DNA of 64,000 nucleotides from an uncultured bacterium (GCA_938024995.1 CALJDU010000045.1:1-64000); one strand, 5' to 3'; positions 38,446-47,808 are shown, counted from the first letter of the stretch. The notes: generated from the sequence alone by a model not told the origin. Numbers and translations: made by a program.

Positions 38446-40563
38446 TTATCGATGTCGACGACGTCGAACAAGGATCGTCGCCGCGAAGACGGCGAGCCAT
38501 CCATCGACGGAGACTGCGCGTGAGATTCGGCAGCTGCACCCGCCCGCGATCTCTGCGGCTCCCGCGGCGTCGCGAGGTGTGCTCGCGTCGACATCGGACG
38601 CGTCGATCACCCCGCTGTCGTCCGATCCGCCATCAGCACCAGAGTCTGCGCCGCTGTCTATGCCCGCATCGGAGCCGCTGTCGGAACCGCTGTCGGAGCC
38701 GCTGTCGATGGCAGCATCGGTGCTGGCGTCCACGCCTGCATCGACCGCGGCGTCGGTCCCCGCGTCACGGACGTCCCGTTCCAGCATGCAGTCCGGATCG
38801 CAGCCGTCGCCCGCGATGGTGTTCCCGTCGTCGCACTCTTCGCCGTCATCGCGCGTGCCATCCCCGCAAACGGTTTCGTCTGCGTCGCGTGGCCCGTATC
38901 GGTTCGGACGTGCGCCGCGTTCGTAGGCACCCAGGTCGGGCGCTCCGCCGTCAAAGCCGTCGTTGATGTTGGGCAGCACGGCGCCTTCATCCATCGCCGC
39001 GCTTCGCGCTCCCAAGCGGACGTCTGGAGCGTCCCGGCGCGCGAGCGGGCCGGTCGCGAGGTACGCGACGTCGGAGGCGAAGATCGACATGTCAACCTCG
39101 ACCGCGTTCCGCTCGCTGGTCATCGCGCGTAGCTCAGCGAGCGACGAGAAACGGGTCGCTCCGATCTGCCCCTCGAAGCGCCCTGTGCCGATCGAGCCGA
39201 ATCCGTCGTGGTCAAAGTCCCCGTCGCGCGCATCCGGGGCGTGGAAGACGCGGCCGTCTCCATTCCGGAAGCCATTGTAGGTGCCGCCGCCGCTGCCTCC
39301 GATGAAGAGGTTGTTGCGTTGGAAAGTTCGCGACCATGCGCGACCTGAGTAGTTCGCGTGCGCGTCGCCTCCGCTGATCACCGTGTTGTGCAGGATGACG
39401 TCGCCGATGCTCCCTCGGTACTGTTTGAAGGCGACGTGCGCGACGTTGTAGATGACGTTGCGGATGAAGTAGGTCGGGCCGCCCAGGCTCGGCTGCGAGC
39501 TGAGCGCGATGAAGGTGTTGGTGACGCGGTTTCGCATGACACGGACATTGCCGAAGGAGAAGTCGGCTTCGATTCCGTCGTCCGCGCCGACCGTGATCTC
39601 ATTGTCGACAATGTCGATGGATTGTTGGTTCACCGCGCCGTCGTCTTCGACGAGGGAGATGCAGTCGCGAAAGCCCTCGACGCGATTGTGTTCGATGACG
39701 TTGCCCGCGCCGGCCAGGACGATGCCTTCGCCGCGGTTGTCTCCAGACGCGCCGAGGGAGCTCTCGCGCCAGACGGTCGAGCCGGTGATCTCGTTGTCGG
39801 CGATGTAGCTGTTCGTGGTGCCGTTGCCGTACGCGACGATCCCGTCCCCGCTGGTCTGAATGACGCAGCCCCGCACGACCATATCCTCGCTGTCGTTGAG
39901 CTTGACCCGGTCCGTCAACGTTACGTTCTCGAGCCAGGCGTGCTGAATGCCTTGGAGCCGCGCTTGACCGTCGATGATGACCGCGTCGCGATCGGTCCCG
40001 CGCACGATGATCGGGCGTGCCGCGGTTCCGCTCTGCGCGAGGGTGAAGTCCGGATAGGTGCCCGGCGCCAGCTCGAGGAGGTCGCCGGGACGCGCGCTCG
40101 CCAATCGCGTCGCGAAGCTGGAGGGCGTGACCGCGCGCGGGGTCATGTCGGCGGGCGCTCGCGGCACCGCGCGGGTGGACACGGTGGTCGTTCGCGTGGC
40201 GTTGCCTCCATCGGGATCGCGGAGCGTGAGCTCAATCTCGTAGCGGGTGTCGGGGCGCAGGTTGAACACGCTCCCGGAGTGACGGTTTTCCCAAGCGAAC
40301 CCCTCGAGCGATCCGGCCGGCACCCGCGTGAGCGGGAGACCGACGCGCCAGTCGCCGCCCAGCGGCCGAAAGCGCACCGTGACCTCCGAGTCAAAATCAT
40401 CATCCCCCTCGATGGCCCACTCCACCGAGAGGTTCTCGATCGTCGGGTAGGGCGTGGTGATCGCGCCCGGGGTGGTCGCGTTTCGCGGTTGAGCGTTCGC
40501 GAGCGGGGCCACCGACAACGCGATGGTGAGGACAAAGGCACGCATCCCGTAACGATCGTTCAT
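38446..40563 (-). CDS. Right-handed beta-helix surface protein with MYXO-CTERM-like tail
   Basis: A 705-residue exported protein. After a signal peptide (GMRAFVLTIALSVAPLANA) comes a fibronectin-III-like domain, then about 350 residues of parallel beta-helix repeats (ENVTLTDRVKLNDSEDMVVR; NSYIADNEITGSTVW; HNTVISGGDAHANYSG), as in polysaccharide lyases and adhesins. A myxobacterial Cys-rich unit follows (CGDGTRDDGEECDDGNTIAG; GDGCDPDC), then an Asp/Ser/Gly-rich spacer with 12-base tandem repeats and a tail of GCSCRIS, a hydrophobic helix and RRRRHR, fitting a MYXO-CTERM signal. It could be a surface sugar-degrading or adhesive protein. It is divergent from glnB. Confidence 0.82.
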   Translation of the reverse strand: MNDRYGMRAFVLTIALSVAPLANAQPRNATTPGAITTPYPTIENLSVEWAIEGDDDFDSEVTVRFRPLGGDWRVGLPLTRVPAGSLEGFAWENRHSGSVFNLRPDTRYEIELTLRDPDGGNATRTTTVSTRAVPRAPADMTPRAVTPSSFATRLASARPGDLLELAPGTYPDFTLAQSGTAARPIIVRGTDRDAVIIDGQARLQGIQHAWLENVTLTDRVKLNDSEDMVVRGCVIQTSGDGIVAYGNGTTNSYIADNEITGSTVWRESSLGASGDNRGEGIVLAGAGNVIEHNRVEGFRDCISLVEDDGAVNQQSIDIVDNEITVGADDGIEADFSFGNVRVMRNRVTNTFIALSSQPSLGGPTYFIRNVIYNVAHVAFKQYRGSIGDVILHNTVISGGDAHANYSGRAWSRTFQRNNLFIGGSGGGTYNGFRNGDGRVFHAPDARDGDFDHDGFGSIGTGRFEGQIGATRFSSLAELRAMTSERNAVEVDMSIFASDVAYLATGPLARRDAPDVRLGARSAAMDEGAVLPNINDGFDGGAPDLGAYERGARPNRYGPRDADETVCGDGTRDDGEECDDGNTIAGDGCDPDCMLERDVRDAGTDAAVDAGVDASTDAAIDSGSDSGSDSGSDAGIDSGADSGADGGSDDSGVIDASDVDASTPRDAAGAAEIAGGCSCRISRAVSVDGWLAVFAATILVRRRRHR
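38664..38712. repeat. 12-base tandem repeats in the beta-helix gene
   Basis: GGAGCCGCTGTC-like 12-base units repeat about four times with small changes, encoding SDSG/SDSGSD on the minus strand. They form part of the flexible surface spacer and are likely to vary in number between strains. Confidence 0.6.
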
Positions 40564-40594
40564 GCCGCCTTAAGTGTCAGTTACGGCTCCGACG

Positions 40595-40608
40595 GGTGGT
40601 GCTTGTGC
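40595..40608 (+). promoter_or_regulatory. Weak sigma-54-like site upstream of glnB
   Basis: GG and GC are separated by 10 bases (40595-40596 and 40607-40608), 59 bases before the ATG of glnB. Only the invariant GG/GC dinucleotides match; flanking bases fit poorly. It is noted because glnB is often sigma-54 controlled. Confidence 0.2.
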
Positions 40609-40667
40609 ACGCGTTGTCACGACGACGAAACCTCCAAGAAACAATCGCGATCTAGTTTCCTCCAGCG

Positions 40668-41006
40668 ATGAAGAAGGTCGAAGCGATCATCAAGCCGTTC
40701 AAGCTGGACGAGGTCAAAGACGCCCTCAGCGACGTCGGCGCCAAGGGAATGACCGTCACCGAGGTTAAGGGCTTTGGGCGGACTGGCGGTAAGCGCGAGG
40801 TCTACCGGGGCTCCGCATACGTCGTCGACTTTGTCCCGAAGGTGAAGATCGAGGTTGTCGTTCCAGACGCGATCGTCGCGCAGGTGATCGACGCGATCCG
40901 AGGCGCCGCCGCGACGGGCCGAATCGGCGACGGCAAGATCTTCGTCAGCCCGATCGAGGAAGCCGTCCGCATTCGAACCGACGAGCGCGGCGAGGACGCG
41001 ATTTAG
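40668..41006 (+). CDS. glnB: Nitrogen regulatory protein P-II
   Basis: A 112-residue trimeric signal protein that senses 2-oxoglutarate, ATP/ADP and nitrogen status. It begins MKKVEAIIKPFKLDEVKDAL. The T-loop (GFGRTGGKREVYRGSAYVVD) keeps Tyr51, the uridylylation site, in GSAY. The B-loop (TGRIGDGKIFVSPIEEAVRI) binds nucleotide. The length equals E. coli GlnB. It lies 144 bases upstream of glnA, the classic glnBA layout, so it probably controls glutamine synthetase activity through an adenylyltransferase encoded elsewhere. Confidence 0.96.
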   Translation: MKKVEAIIKPFKLDEVKDALSDVGAKGMTVTEVKGFGRTGGKREVYRGSAYVVDFVPKVKIEVVVPDAIVAQVIDAIRGAAATGRIGDGKIFVSPIEEAVRIRTDERGEDAI

Positions 41007-41150
41007 TCGCGCTTCGCGTGAACGTTCGCGCGCGCGTTCTCCACCCACTCCTGGGCGCAGCCCACCGCGCTTCGCGCGTCACCCCTCTTCACCAACGACT
41101 TCACGCTCGGTCACGAGCGACAAACACGAACAGCCGAAACGAGAATCACT

Positions 41151-42572
41151 GTGAGCATCAAGACGCCGAAAGACGCGATTGAACTGGCCCGGGCGCATGG
41201 CGCCGTGATGGTCGACCTCCGCTTTGTCGACATGCCGGGGATGTGGCAGCACACCTCGGTCCCCATCCACCGCTTGGACGAAGACGCGTTTGAGGACGGT
41301 TTCGGGTTCGACGGTTCCTCCGTCCGCGGATTTCAGCCGATCAACGCCTCCGATATGTTGATCGTGCCAGACGCTTCGACCGCGAAGATGGACCCGTTCA
41401 CCAAGCACCCGACCGTGGTGCTCACGTGCGACATCGTCGACCCCATCACGCGTCAGCCCTACGGTCGAGACCCGCGCTACATCGCGAAGAAGGCGGCGGC
41501 CTACCTGAAGCAAACGGGCATCGCGGACACCTGCAATGTCGGTCCGGAAGCCGAGTTCTTCGTCTTCGATGACGTTCGCTTTTCGTCATCCCCGCAGCAC
41601 TGTTTCTACAAGGTGGACTCGGTGGAAGGCGCGTGGAACACGGGCGCGGACGAGGGCCCCAACCTCGGCTACAAGCTCCCGCACAAGGGCGGCTACTTCC
41701 CGGTCATGCCGAGCGACACGCTCCAGGACCTGCGCACTGATATCTCGCTCACGCTCATGAAGCTTGGCTACGAGGTGGAGGTGAGCCACCACGAGGTCGC
41801 GACCGCGGGACAGTGCGAGATCGACGTGAAGTTCGACGACCTGCTGACCACGGCCGACCAGCTCATGTGGTTCAAGTACGTCGTCAAGAACATGTGTCGG
41901 AAGTACGGCAAGACGGCGACCTTCATGCCGAAACCGATGTACGGCGACAATGGGAGCGGGATGCACGTCCACCAGTCGCTTTGGCGCGACGGCAAACCGC
42001 TCTTCGCGGGCGACGGCTACGCGGGCCTGAGCGAGATGGGCCTCCACTACATGGGCGGTGTCCTCAAGCACGCGCGGGCCATCTGCGGGCTCACGAACCC
42101 GACCATCAACAGCTACCGCCGCCTGGTCCCCGGTTTTGAAGCCCCGGTGAACCTCGCGTACAGCTCACGGAACCGCTCTGCCGCGATCCGGATCCCGACG
42201 TACTCCCAATCGCCCAAGGCGAAGCGCATCGAGGTTCGCTTCCCGGACTCATCGGGCAACCCGTACATGGTGTTCGCCGCCTTGATGATGGCGGGGCTCG
42301 ACGGCATCAAGAACAAGATCGATCCGGGTGACGCGCTCGACAAGGACATCTACTCGCTCAGCCCAGAAGAGCTGGCGGGGGTCCCGACCGTGCCGGCCTC
42401 GCTTTCGGAGGCGCTGGACGCGCTCGAAGCGGATCACGAGTTCTTGCTCCAGGGCGATGTCTTCACCCAGGACGTGCTCGGCGAGTGGCTCTCGTACAAG
42501 CGAGAAGCGGAGGTCGATCCCTTCCGGCTCCGCCCGACGCCGCTGGAGTACGAACTCTACTTCGATCTCTAG
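41151..42572 (+). CDS. glnA: Type I glutamine synthetase
   Basis: A 473-residue enzyme joining ammonia and glutamate in an ATP-dependent step; active as a dodecamer. Motifs include FGFDGSSVRGFQ near the N-terminus, VGPEAEFFVFDDV, the GSGMHVHQSL loop, and YSSRNRSAAIRIP. Tyr401 in ALDKDIYSLSPEE is at the adenylylation site (Tyr397 in E. coli), so it should be the regulated beta form. The GTG start (VSIKTPKDAIEL) fits the family N-terminus. A strong terminator follows. Confidence 0.97.
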   Translation: MSIKTPKDAIELARAHGAVMVDLRFVDMPGMWQHTSVPIHRLDEDAFEDGFGFDGSSVRGFQPINASDMLIVPDASTAKMDPFTKHPTVVLTCDIVDPITRQPYGRDPRYIAKKAAAYLKQTGIADTCNVGPEAEFFVFDDVRFSSSPQHCFYKVDSVEGAWNTGADEGPNLGYKLPHKGGYFPVMPSDTLQDLRTDISLTLMKLGYEVEVSHHEVATAGQCEIDVKFDDLLTTADQLMWFKYVVKNMCRKYGKTATFMPKPMYGDNGSGMHVHQSLWRDGKPLFAGDGYAGLSEMGLHYMGGVLKHARAICGLTNPTINSYRRLVPGFEAPVNLAYSSRNRSAAIRIPTYSQSPKAKRIEVRFPDSSGNPYMVFAALMMAGLDGIKNKIDPGDALDKDIYSLSPEELAGVPTVPASLSEALDALEADHEFLLQGDVFTQDVLGEWLSYKREAEVDPFRLRPTPLEYELYFDL

Positions 42573-42591
42573 GCCGAAGGCTTCATGCTGA

Positions 42592-42635
42592 ACAAAGAGA
42601 CCCTCGCACGGACGAGGGTCTCTTTGTGTTTTTGG
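42592..42635 (+). terminator. Very strong intrinsic terminator after glnA
   Basis: A perfect 15-base-pair stem (42592-42606 with 42613-42627) around a 6-base loop is followed by GTTTTTGG. It is the best terminator in the window and isolates glnBA from the phospholipid genes. Confidence 0.95.
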
Positions 42636-42695
42636 GGAGCGCGTTCTGCGTTGACGCTATAGAGATCGGCGGGATAGCCTTTGGAGGCGCTTACG

Positions 42696-43550
42696 ATGGC
42701 CTTGGAACCTGCTCGAATAGCCGCGACTTCACTTCGCGTCCTCCCGCGAAAGCGCATTAGTCGTTTGGTCGGACGGCTGGCCGATATTCGTGGTCCTTCC
42801 CTCGTGATGGACCGGGCGGTGTCCGTGTTCTCGTCGATCTACAAGGTCGACCTCGGCGAAGCGCAGGTCCCGCGCGGCGGATTTCGTTCGTTTGACGAGT
42901 TCTTCACGCGGCGTCTCGCGGCAGGCGCGCGTCCGTGTGACCCCGATCCCCGCGCCTTGGTTTCTCCCGCGGATGGCGTGGTCGAGGACTTCGGTCCGAT
43001 TGATGAGAGCGCGTGCCTGTTCATCAAGGGTCGCGAGTACTCCGTTCAAGATCTGCTCATCGACGATGTCGCCGTCGAGCGATATCGCGGCGGCCAGTAC
43101 GTCATCATCTATCTGAGCCCACGCCACTATCACCGGGTTCACGCGCCTGCGAGCGGTCGTGTCGAGGAGCTCCGGCACGTTCCGGGCACGCTGTATCCGG
43201 TCAACTCGATCGGGACCGACCACGTCGACAAGGTTTTCGCGCAGAACGAGCGGATCGCGATGCGTCAGAATGACGAGCACCTTGGACACGTCACAACTGT
43301 CATGGTGGGCGCGATTGGCGTGGGTCGAATCACGGTGAGCTTTGATGACGTGATCACCAATCGTGGCCGCGCCCCGGGCGTACGTCGCTACGGCGAGGAC
43401 GGTCCCCCGATCGCTCGCGGTGAGGAACTCGGGGTGTTCCATCTCGGATCAACCGCGATCGTTTTCGTTGAGCCCGCCTGTCCGGTGAGCTTTGAGGCAA
43501 CACGCGGCTCGGAGGTCGTCGTGGGCGAAGCGATCGCGAGGCGTCGGTGA
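42696..43550 (+). CDS. psd: Phosphatidylserine decarboxylase
   Basis: A 284-residue membrane-associated proenzyme converting phosphatidylserine to phosphatidylethanolamine. The catalytic Asp is in VSPADGVVED, the His in SPRHYHRVHAP, and self-cleavage occurs at LGST (Ser252), producing the pyruvoyl cofactor. The N-terminus is basic with an FRSFDEFFTRRL segment typical of the family. GGAGG lies 8 bases before the ATG at 42696. The stop overlaps the GTG of the next gene (GTGA), so the two are translationally coupled. Confidence 0.93.
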   Translation: MALEPARIAATSLRVLPRKRISRLVGRLADIRGPSLVMDRAVSVFSSIYKVDLGEAQVPRGGFRSFDEFFTRRLAAGARPCDPDPRALVSPADGVVEDFGPIDESACLFIKGREYSVQDLLIDDVAVERYRGGQYVIIYLSPRHYHRVHAPASGRVEELRHVPGTLYPVNSIGTDHVDKVFAQNERIAMRQNDEHLGHVTTVMVGAIGVGRITVSFDDVITNRGRAPGVRRYGEDGPPIARGEELGVFHLGSTAIVFVEPACPVSFEATRGSEVVVGEAIARRR

Positions 43551-46030
43551 CACGAAAGAAGAGAAGGGCGCTGCGCGTCCCCGTCGACGATGTGCCGCGC
43601 AGGCGTGTCGCTTCGGTCACGGACCTCGCCGCAGAAGAAGACGCGGATACCCCGAGCGAAACCGCTGGCCTATCGTCGGTCGAGATCGAGGTTGAAGACG
43701 CCGTTTCGGAGCCTGCGGATCCGCTCCTGTCGTCCAGTGTCCCCGCGGTCGCGGGTGCGGCGACCATTCCCGTGACCTCGCCTCCGCAGGTCACTGTCCC
43801 ACCCAGCGACGCGGATTCCATGCTCCCCGCGCGGCGCAGTGGGCGTCCTTCGATCCCCGTCCCGCGCCCCTCTGGAGTGCCTGGGGTGAGGTTGTCCGTG
43901 CCGGGCTCGCCGAGCGCGCGCCCATCGTCGCCGAGCGTCCCGCGACCGTCCATCCCGCTCGTCGCCAAGACTCCTACCGATAGCGACCTGGAGAAGCGTC
44001 CGTCGGCGCCTCTGGTCGTGAGCGGTCAGTCGTTAGAAGTCGTCGTCGAAGATGAGCCATCGGCGGATCCGGACACCACGAGCAGGATGCCCGCGATGGA
44101 TCAGGAGGCGCTCGAAGAAGCGTCACGCTTGTCCATCGAGGCGCTCGCGCTCCCCGAGCCCGTCGACCTGGTCGGCCCGCCCGTCGTCGCGGCTTCCGCG
44201 CCTCGGATCTCCGTGCCGTCGCCTCAGGTGTTGCGGTCTCGGGTCAAGCGAAGCGACACCGCGATCGACATGCCAGCGGTCAAGCGTCAGAGCGACGCGC
44301 TTGATGCGAGTACCGATGACGACGAGCCGGTCAACGAAGCCACGACCACGGCGGAGACTGAGGCTGTCGAGTTTGAAGGAAGCGCGAAGACGACCCCGGT
44401 CGAGCCGATGCGCCCCATTGAGATTAAGCCCATCCGCCCCATGGGGATGGTTCGCGTCTCGTCCACGCCGCCCGATTCATCGGCGCCCGAGCCGACCATG
44501 GAGATCGAGCTTCCGGACATCAGCGCGGCGTCCGCGGTTCGGGATCCCGACCTCGACGACGAGGCGCTGCATGACGATCTCGATGACGAGCCGCTGATCT
44601 CATCGGCGGAGCTGGACAGCGTCGACCAAGAGGCAATCGCGCAAGCGGACGCCGACGACCGCGACCTTGCGGTTCCCGACGATCGCGACCTCGCGCTTCC
44701 CGACGATCCGACCGGGCCACAGGACGCGCTCAGTGTCGATGAGCTGAAGAGCGGAGAGATCGCGGTTGAGCTGGATGACTCTGCCGAGATCCTCCTCGAG
44801 CCCGCCATCGATGGTGTGGACGATCATGAGGAGGACGCCGAGCCTTTGGAGCTCCTGGCGACCTCAAGCCGCGATGACATCGAGCTTGAGATTGAGCTCG
44901 ACGAAGAGGATGAGCCGGCGCTTGCGGACGCACCGCCACCTCCCGCGCGGCCAGCGGCACCTGCGGCTGCTCCGGCTGCTCCGGCTGCTCCGGTTTCTCC
45001 GGTTTCTCCAGCTGCTCCAGCTGCGCCCGCCGCTCAGGCCCAGCCGCGACGGCGCGCGTGGTGGGAGGTCTTCTTCAGCGACGACTACCTTCGAACGGTC
45101 CCGCCGCCGTCTGAAAAGCAGATCGCGCGTGAGTGCGATTTCATCATGGCGTCGCTCGGCCTCCCTCCGGGCTCGACGGTGCTCGACGTGGGCTGCGGTC
45201 TCGGTTTGCACGCGATCGAGCTGGCGAAGCGTGGGCTCTCGGTCGTCGGGCTCGACCTCTCGCTCCCCATGCTCTCTCGCGCCGCGGATGAAGCGCAGGC
45301 GGAAGGCGTTCGGATCAACTTCCTCCACGGTGATCTCCGCGAGATGACCTTCGACGGTGCCTTCGACGGAGTGCTCTGTTGGGGAACGACGTTCGGGTAC
45401 TTCGACGATGAAACCAACCGCGAGGTGGTCTCTCGGCTCTTCCGGGCGCTCCGTCCGAAGGGTCGGCTCTTGCTCGACGTCATCAATCGCGACCTCACGC
45501 TCTCGGCGCAGCCGAACCTGGTCTGGTTCGAAGGCGACGGTTGCGTCTGCATGGAAGAGACGCGCTTCAACTACTTCTCGTCGCGGCTCGAGGTGAAGCG
45601 GACCGTCATCATGAATGACGATGGTCGGCAGCGAGAGAACGTCTACACCATCCGCCTCTACTCTCTTCATGAGCTCGGGCAGATGCTCCACTCGCGCGGC
45701 TTCCGGGTCGCGTCGGTCTCGGGACAGATCGAGACCCCGAAGATCTTCTTCGGTCAGACGTCCCAGCAAATGATCGTGTTGGCGGAGCGTCGCACCGGGT
45801 TCGTGGACGAGCACCTCCCACCCGCCGCCGCCGCGACCCCGGGGGCGCCAACGGCTGGAGGTGCGCCTCCCGCGCCTCCTGCGGGTAAGGCGCCTTCTGC
45901 GCCGCCTCGCGTTTCGGCTCCAGGCGCTCCGGCGCCTCCGGCCGCTGCGCCTCCGACCGCTGCGCCTCCAACTCCGACCGCTCCGACCGCTCCGACCGCG
46001 CCGGACGAGCCGGAACCCGCGCCGGAGTAG
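43547..46030 (+). CDS. SAM methyltransferase with long disordered N-terminal and Pro/Ala-rich C-terminal regions
   Basis: An 827-residue protein. The first ~500 residues are low-complexity: Ser/Pro/Arg-rich then acidic (DLDDEALHDDLDDEPLISSA), followed by Pro/Ala repeats. Residues ~505-740 form a class I methyltransferase: FFSDDYLRTVPPPSEKQIAR, motif I VLDVGCGLGLHAIEL, motif II VVGLDLSLPML, and motif IV GVLCWGTTFGYF. The C-terminus is another Pro/Ala/Thr tail. Coupled translation with phosphatidylserine decarboxylase suggests that phosphatidylethanolamine or another lipid could be the acceptor, but fold alone does not prove it. Such disordered arms are unusual for a small-molecule methyltransferase and could tether it to partners. 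Confidence 0.75.
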   Translation: MTRKKRRALRVPVDDVPRRRVASVTDLAAEEDADTPSETAGLSSVEIEVEDAVSEPADPLLSSSVPAVAGAATIPVTSPPQVTVPPSDADSMLPARRSGRPSIPVPRPSGVPGVRLSVPGSPSARPSSPSVPRPSIPLVAKTPTDSDLEKRPSAPLVVSGQSLEVVVEDEPSADPDTTSRMPAMDQEALEEASRLSIEALALPEPVDLVGPPVVAASAPRISVPSPQVLRSRVKRSDTAIDMPAVKRQSDALDASTDDDEPVNEATTTAETEAVEFEGSAKTTPVEPMRPIEIKPIRPMGMVRVSSTPPDSSAPEPTMEIELPDISAASAVRDPDLDDEALHDDLDDEPLISSAELDSVDQEAIAQADADDRDLAVPDDRDLALPDDPTGPQDALSVDELKSGEIAVELDDSAEILLEPAIDGVDDHEEDAEPLELLATSSRDDIELEIELDEEDEPALADAPPPPARPAAPAAAPAAPAAPVSPVSPAAPAAPAAQAQPRRRAWWEVFFSDDYLRTVPPPSEKQIARECDFIMASLGLPPGSTVLDVGCGLGLHAIELAKRGLSVVGLDLSLPMLSRAADEAQAEGVRINFLHGDLREMTFDGAFDGVLCWGTTFGYFDDETNREVVSRLFRALRPKGRLLLDVINRDLTLSAQPNLVWFEGDGCVCMEETRFNYFSSRLEVKRTVIMNDDGRQRENVYTIRLYSLHELGQMLHSRGFRVASVSGQIETPKIFFGQTSQQMIVLAERRTGFVDEHLPPAAAATPGAPTAGGAPPAPPAGKAPSAPPRVSAPGAPAPPAAAPPTAAPPTPTAPTAPTAPDEPEPAPE

Positions 46031-46106
46031 CACTCGGAGTAGCTCTTGGAGCGCTTCACCGGACCGGTTTTTTGACCCGTCCACGACGAGGCCAGCACGA
46101 TGACGC

Positions 46107-46691
46107 ATGGCCGAGAAAAACCGAACGTCACAGGTCCACGCTCGACGCGCCGGGAGCGCGCTTGTTCCGTCCAGCTTCTTCGTGGCGCTCCTGTGTCTCG
46201 CTTGCCTCCCGGAGGACCCGCCTGGCGAGTCGCTCGGTTCCTATCAGTGGACCGGCGACCTGATGGAGAACTCATGTGGCTTCGAGGCGTTCACCGCGAT
46301 CGACCCATTCGTGTTTCGTTCTGAGCTTCGCGAAGAAGGGGATCGCGTGTTCTGGCGCCAGACGACCGGACAGACGATCGAAGGTGTCGCTGAAGAGGGC
46401 GGGTACGCGTTTCAGTATCAGTCGCAGGTCTTGCTCTACGACGCCATCGAAGGAGAACGGGGCGCGTGCGCGGTGACGCAGATCGAGCGCATCAACGTGG
46501 AGCCGACGCAAGAGACCGACGAAGGAACCCCGGTTCACGATGCGCTCGGGACGAGCGAAGTGGTCCTGTCGCCGATCCCCGGTTCCGACTGCTCGCTCGC
46601 GCTCCTCACCTTCGGAGGACCGTTTCTCGAGCTGCCGTGCCGCGTCGAGTACGAGCTGACCGGCGACCTCGACGACGACGAAGAAGAGTAG
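46107..46691 (+). CDS. Small lipoprotein of unknown function
   Basis: A 194-residue predicted lipoprotein (VPSSFFVALLCLACLPEDPP, lipobox CLAC). A 16-residue basic N-terminus precedes the hydrophobic core, slightly long but acceptable. The mature protein is beta-rich with four more Cys (SCGFEAF, GACAVTQI, DCSLALL, PCRVEY) probably forming two disulfides. It ends in DDDEEE. No family recognised. It follows the methyltransferase by 76 bases and converges on the serine hydrolase gene. Confidence 0.7.
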   Translation: MAEKNRTSQVHARRAGSALVPSSFFVALLCLACLPEDPPGESLGSYQWTGDLMENSCGFEAFTAIDPFVFRSELREEGDRVFWRQTTGQTIEGVAEEGGYAFQYQSQVLLYDAIEGERGACAVTQIERINVEPTQETDEGTPVHDALGTSEVVLSPIPGSDCSLALLTFGGPFLELPCRVEYELTGDLDDDEEE

Positions 46692-46698
46692 CCGAGCG

Positions 46699-47808
46699 CT
46701 ACTTCTTGAGAGCCGCCATCACGCCATCGTGGAAGGCAGGGCGAAAGCCACGGATCTTCTCGTTGGCGCGGCTGGGGTGGACGCGGTTCGTCAGCAAGAC
46801 GATGACGACATCCGAGACCGGGTCGCACCAAATCGATGTCCCCGTGAACCCGAGGTGTCCGAAGGTCTTGTCGCTCATGTAGCGCCCGGTCGCGCTGTTC
46901 TCTTCGCTCTTGCTGTCCCAACCGATGCGCTTTGACCCGCCCGGAATGGGCTCCAGCGCCTCCTCAAGGATGTCGGGAGGCAGGTAGTTGGACCGACGCG
47001 CGAGCACCTCAAGCATCTCGCGGCCGAGCTTCGCGACCGATTGCGCGTTGCCGAAGAGCCCGGCGTGACCCGCGACGCCTCCAAGCGCGACGCAGTTCTC
47101 GTCGTGCACCTCGCCCTTGATCAAACGCCCGCGCCATTGGCAACGCTCGGTCGGCGGTGACTTGCGCGCGAGCATGGAGCGACGCTCACCCGCAGCGGCG
47201 CCGGCGTAGAAGACCGTGTCGGAGATCCCGAGCGGCTCGGTCACCTCTTCGGCGACGATGCGGGCGAGTCCGCGGCTCGTGATGCGCTCGAGACAAGCAC
47301 CCAAGATCATGTAGCCGAGGTCGCTGTAGACCATCTTGGTTCCGGGCGGGCTCTCCACCCGTCGAGACGCCTCCGCGAGGATCCAGCGGCGGGCGGCGCC
47401 TGACCCGGGGTCGTGCGGGACGTCGAGGTAGAGACCACCCCACGCGGCGAGACCCGAGCGATGGGAGAGCAACTGCTCCACCGTCGCGCCGGACGCGACC
47501 CCTCCACGAATCCCAGTCAGAATGGTCTCCGCTTTGGTGTCCAAGGCGAGCATCGCGTGCGCGCAGAGTCGAAACGCAGCCGTCGCGACAAACGGCTTGG
47601 TCAAGGAAGCGAGATCGTACGGCGTGCTCGGCCGAACTTCGTCCCCCTGTGGTGACTGCCGACCCGCGACAGCGTTCACAAAGACGTGTTCCCCGCCCTG
47701 TCGGTATGCAACGGTTGCAGACCCACCAGGAAAAACCTGGCCAGCGACACCCGCCCTCAGGAGCCTCGTCGCCTCCCGCTGGATGCGAGACTTTGTGTCG
47801 CCTCCCAC
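46699..47808 (-). CDS. Serine beta-lactamase-fold hydrolase
   Basis: A 369-residue protein of the class C / esterase-type beta-lactamase family. The SxxK motif is LASLTKPF (Ser nucleophile, Lys base); the second motif is MVYSDLGYMILG (Tyr in YSD, usually YSN); and HLGFTGTSIW supplies the third (usually KTG). A signal peptide is not visible, so it may act in the cytoplasm, unlike resistance enzymes. Members cleave peptides or esters. The start is a GTG at 47808; an alternative may exist. It is divergent from truD, 113 bases apart. Confidence 0.85.
   Translation of the reverse strand: MGGDTKSRIQREATRLLRAGVAGQVFPGGSATVAYRQGGEHVFVNAVAGRQSPQGDEVRPSTPYDLASLTKPFVATAAFRLCAHAMLALDTKAETILTGIRGGVASGATVEQLLSHRSGLAAWGGLYLDVPHDPGSGAARRWILAEASRRVESPPGTKMVYSDLGYMILGACLERITSRGLARIVAEEVTEPLGISDTVFYAGAAAGERRSMLARKSPPTERCQWRGRLIKGEVHDENCVALGGVAGHAGLFGNAQSVAKLGREMLEVLARRSNYLPPDILEEALEPIPGGSKRIGWDSKSEENSATGRYMSDKTFGHLGFTGTSIWCDPVSDVVIVLLTNRVHPSRANEKIRGFRPAFHDGVMAALKK

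Noticed and set aside
44930..45050. Tandem repeat as an independent element
   Set aside because: It is an in-frame Pro/Ala-coding stretch of the methyltransferase and not a separate repeat element.
46060..46075. Terminator ACCGGACCGGTTTTTT after the methyltransferase gene
   Set aside because: The palindrome has no room for a loop of three bases without losing most pairs; the T-run alone is not enough.
46699..47808. Antibiotic-resistance beta-lactamase
   Set aside because: No signal peptide, YSD instead of YxN and HLG instead of KTG; fits the esterase/peptidase branch better.
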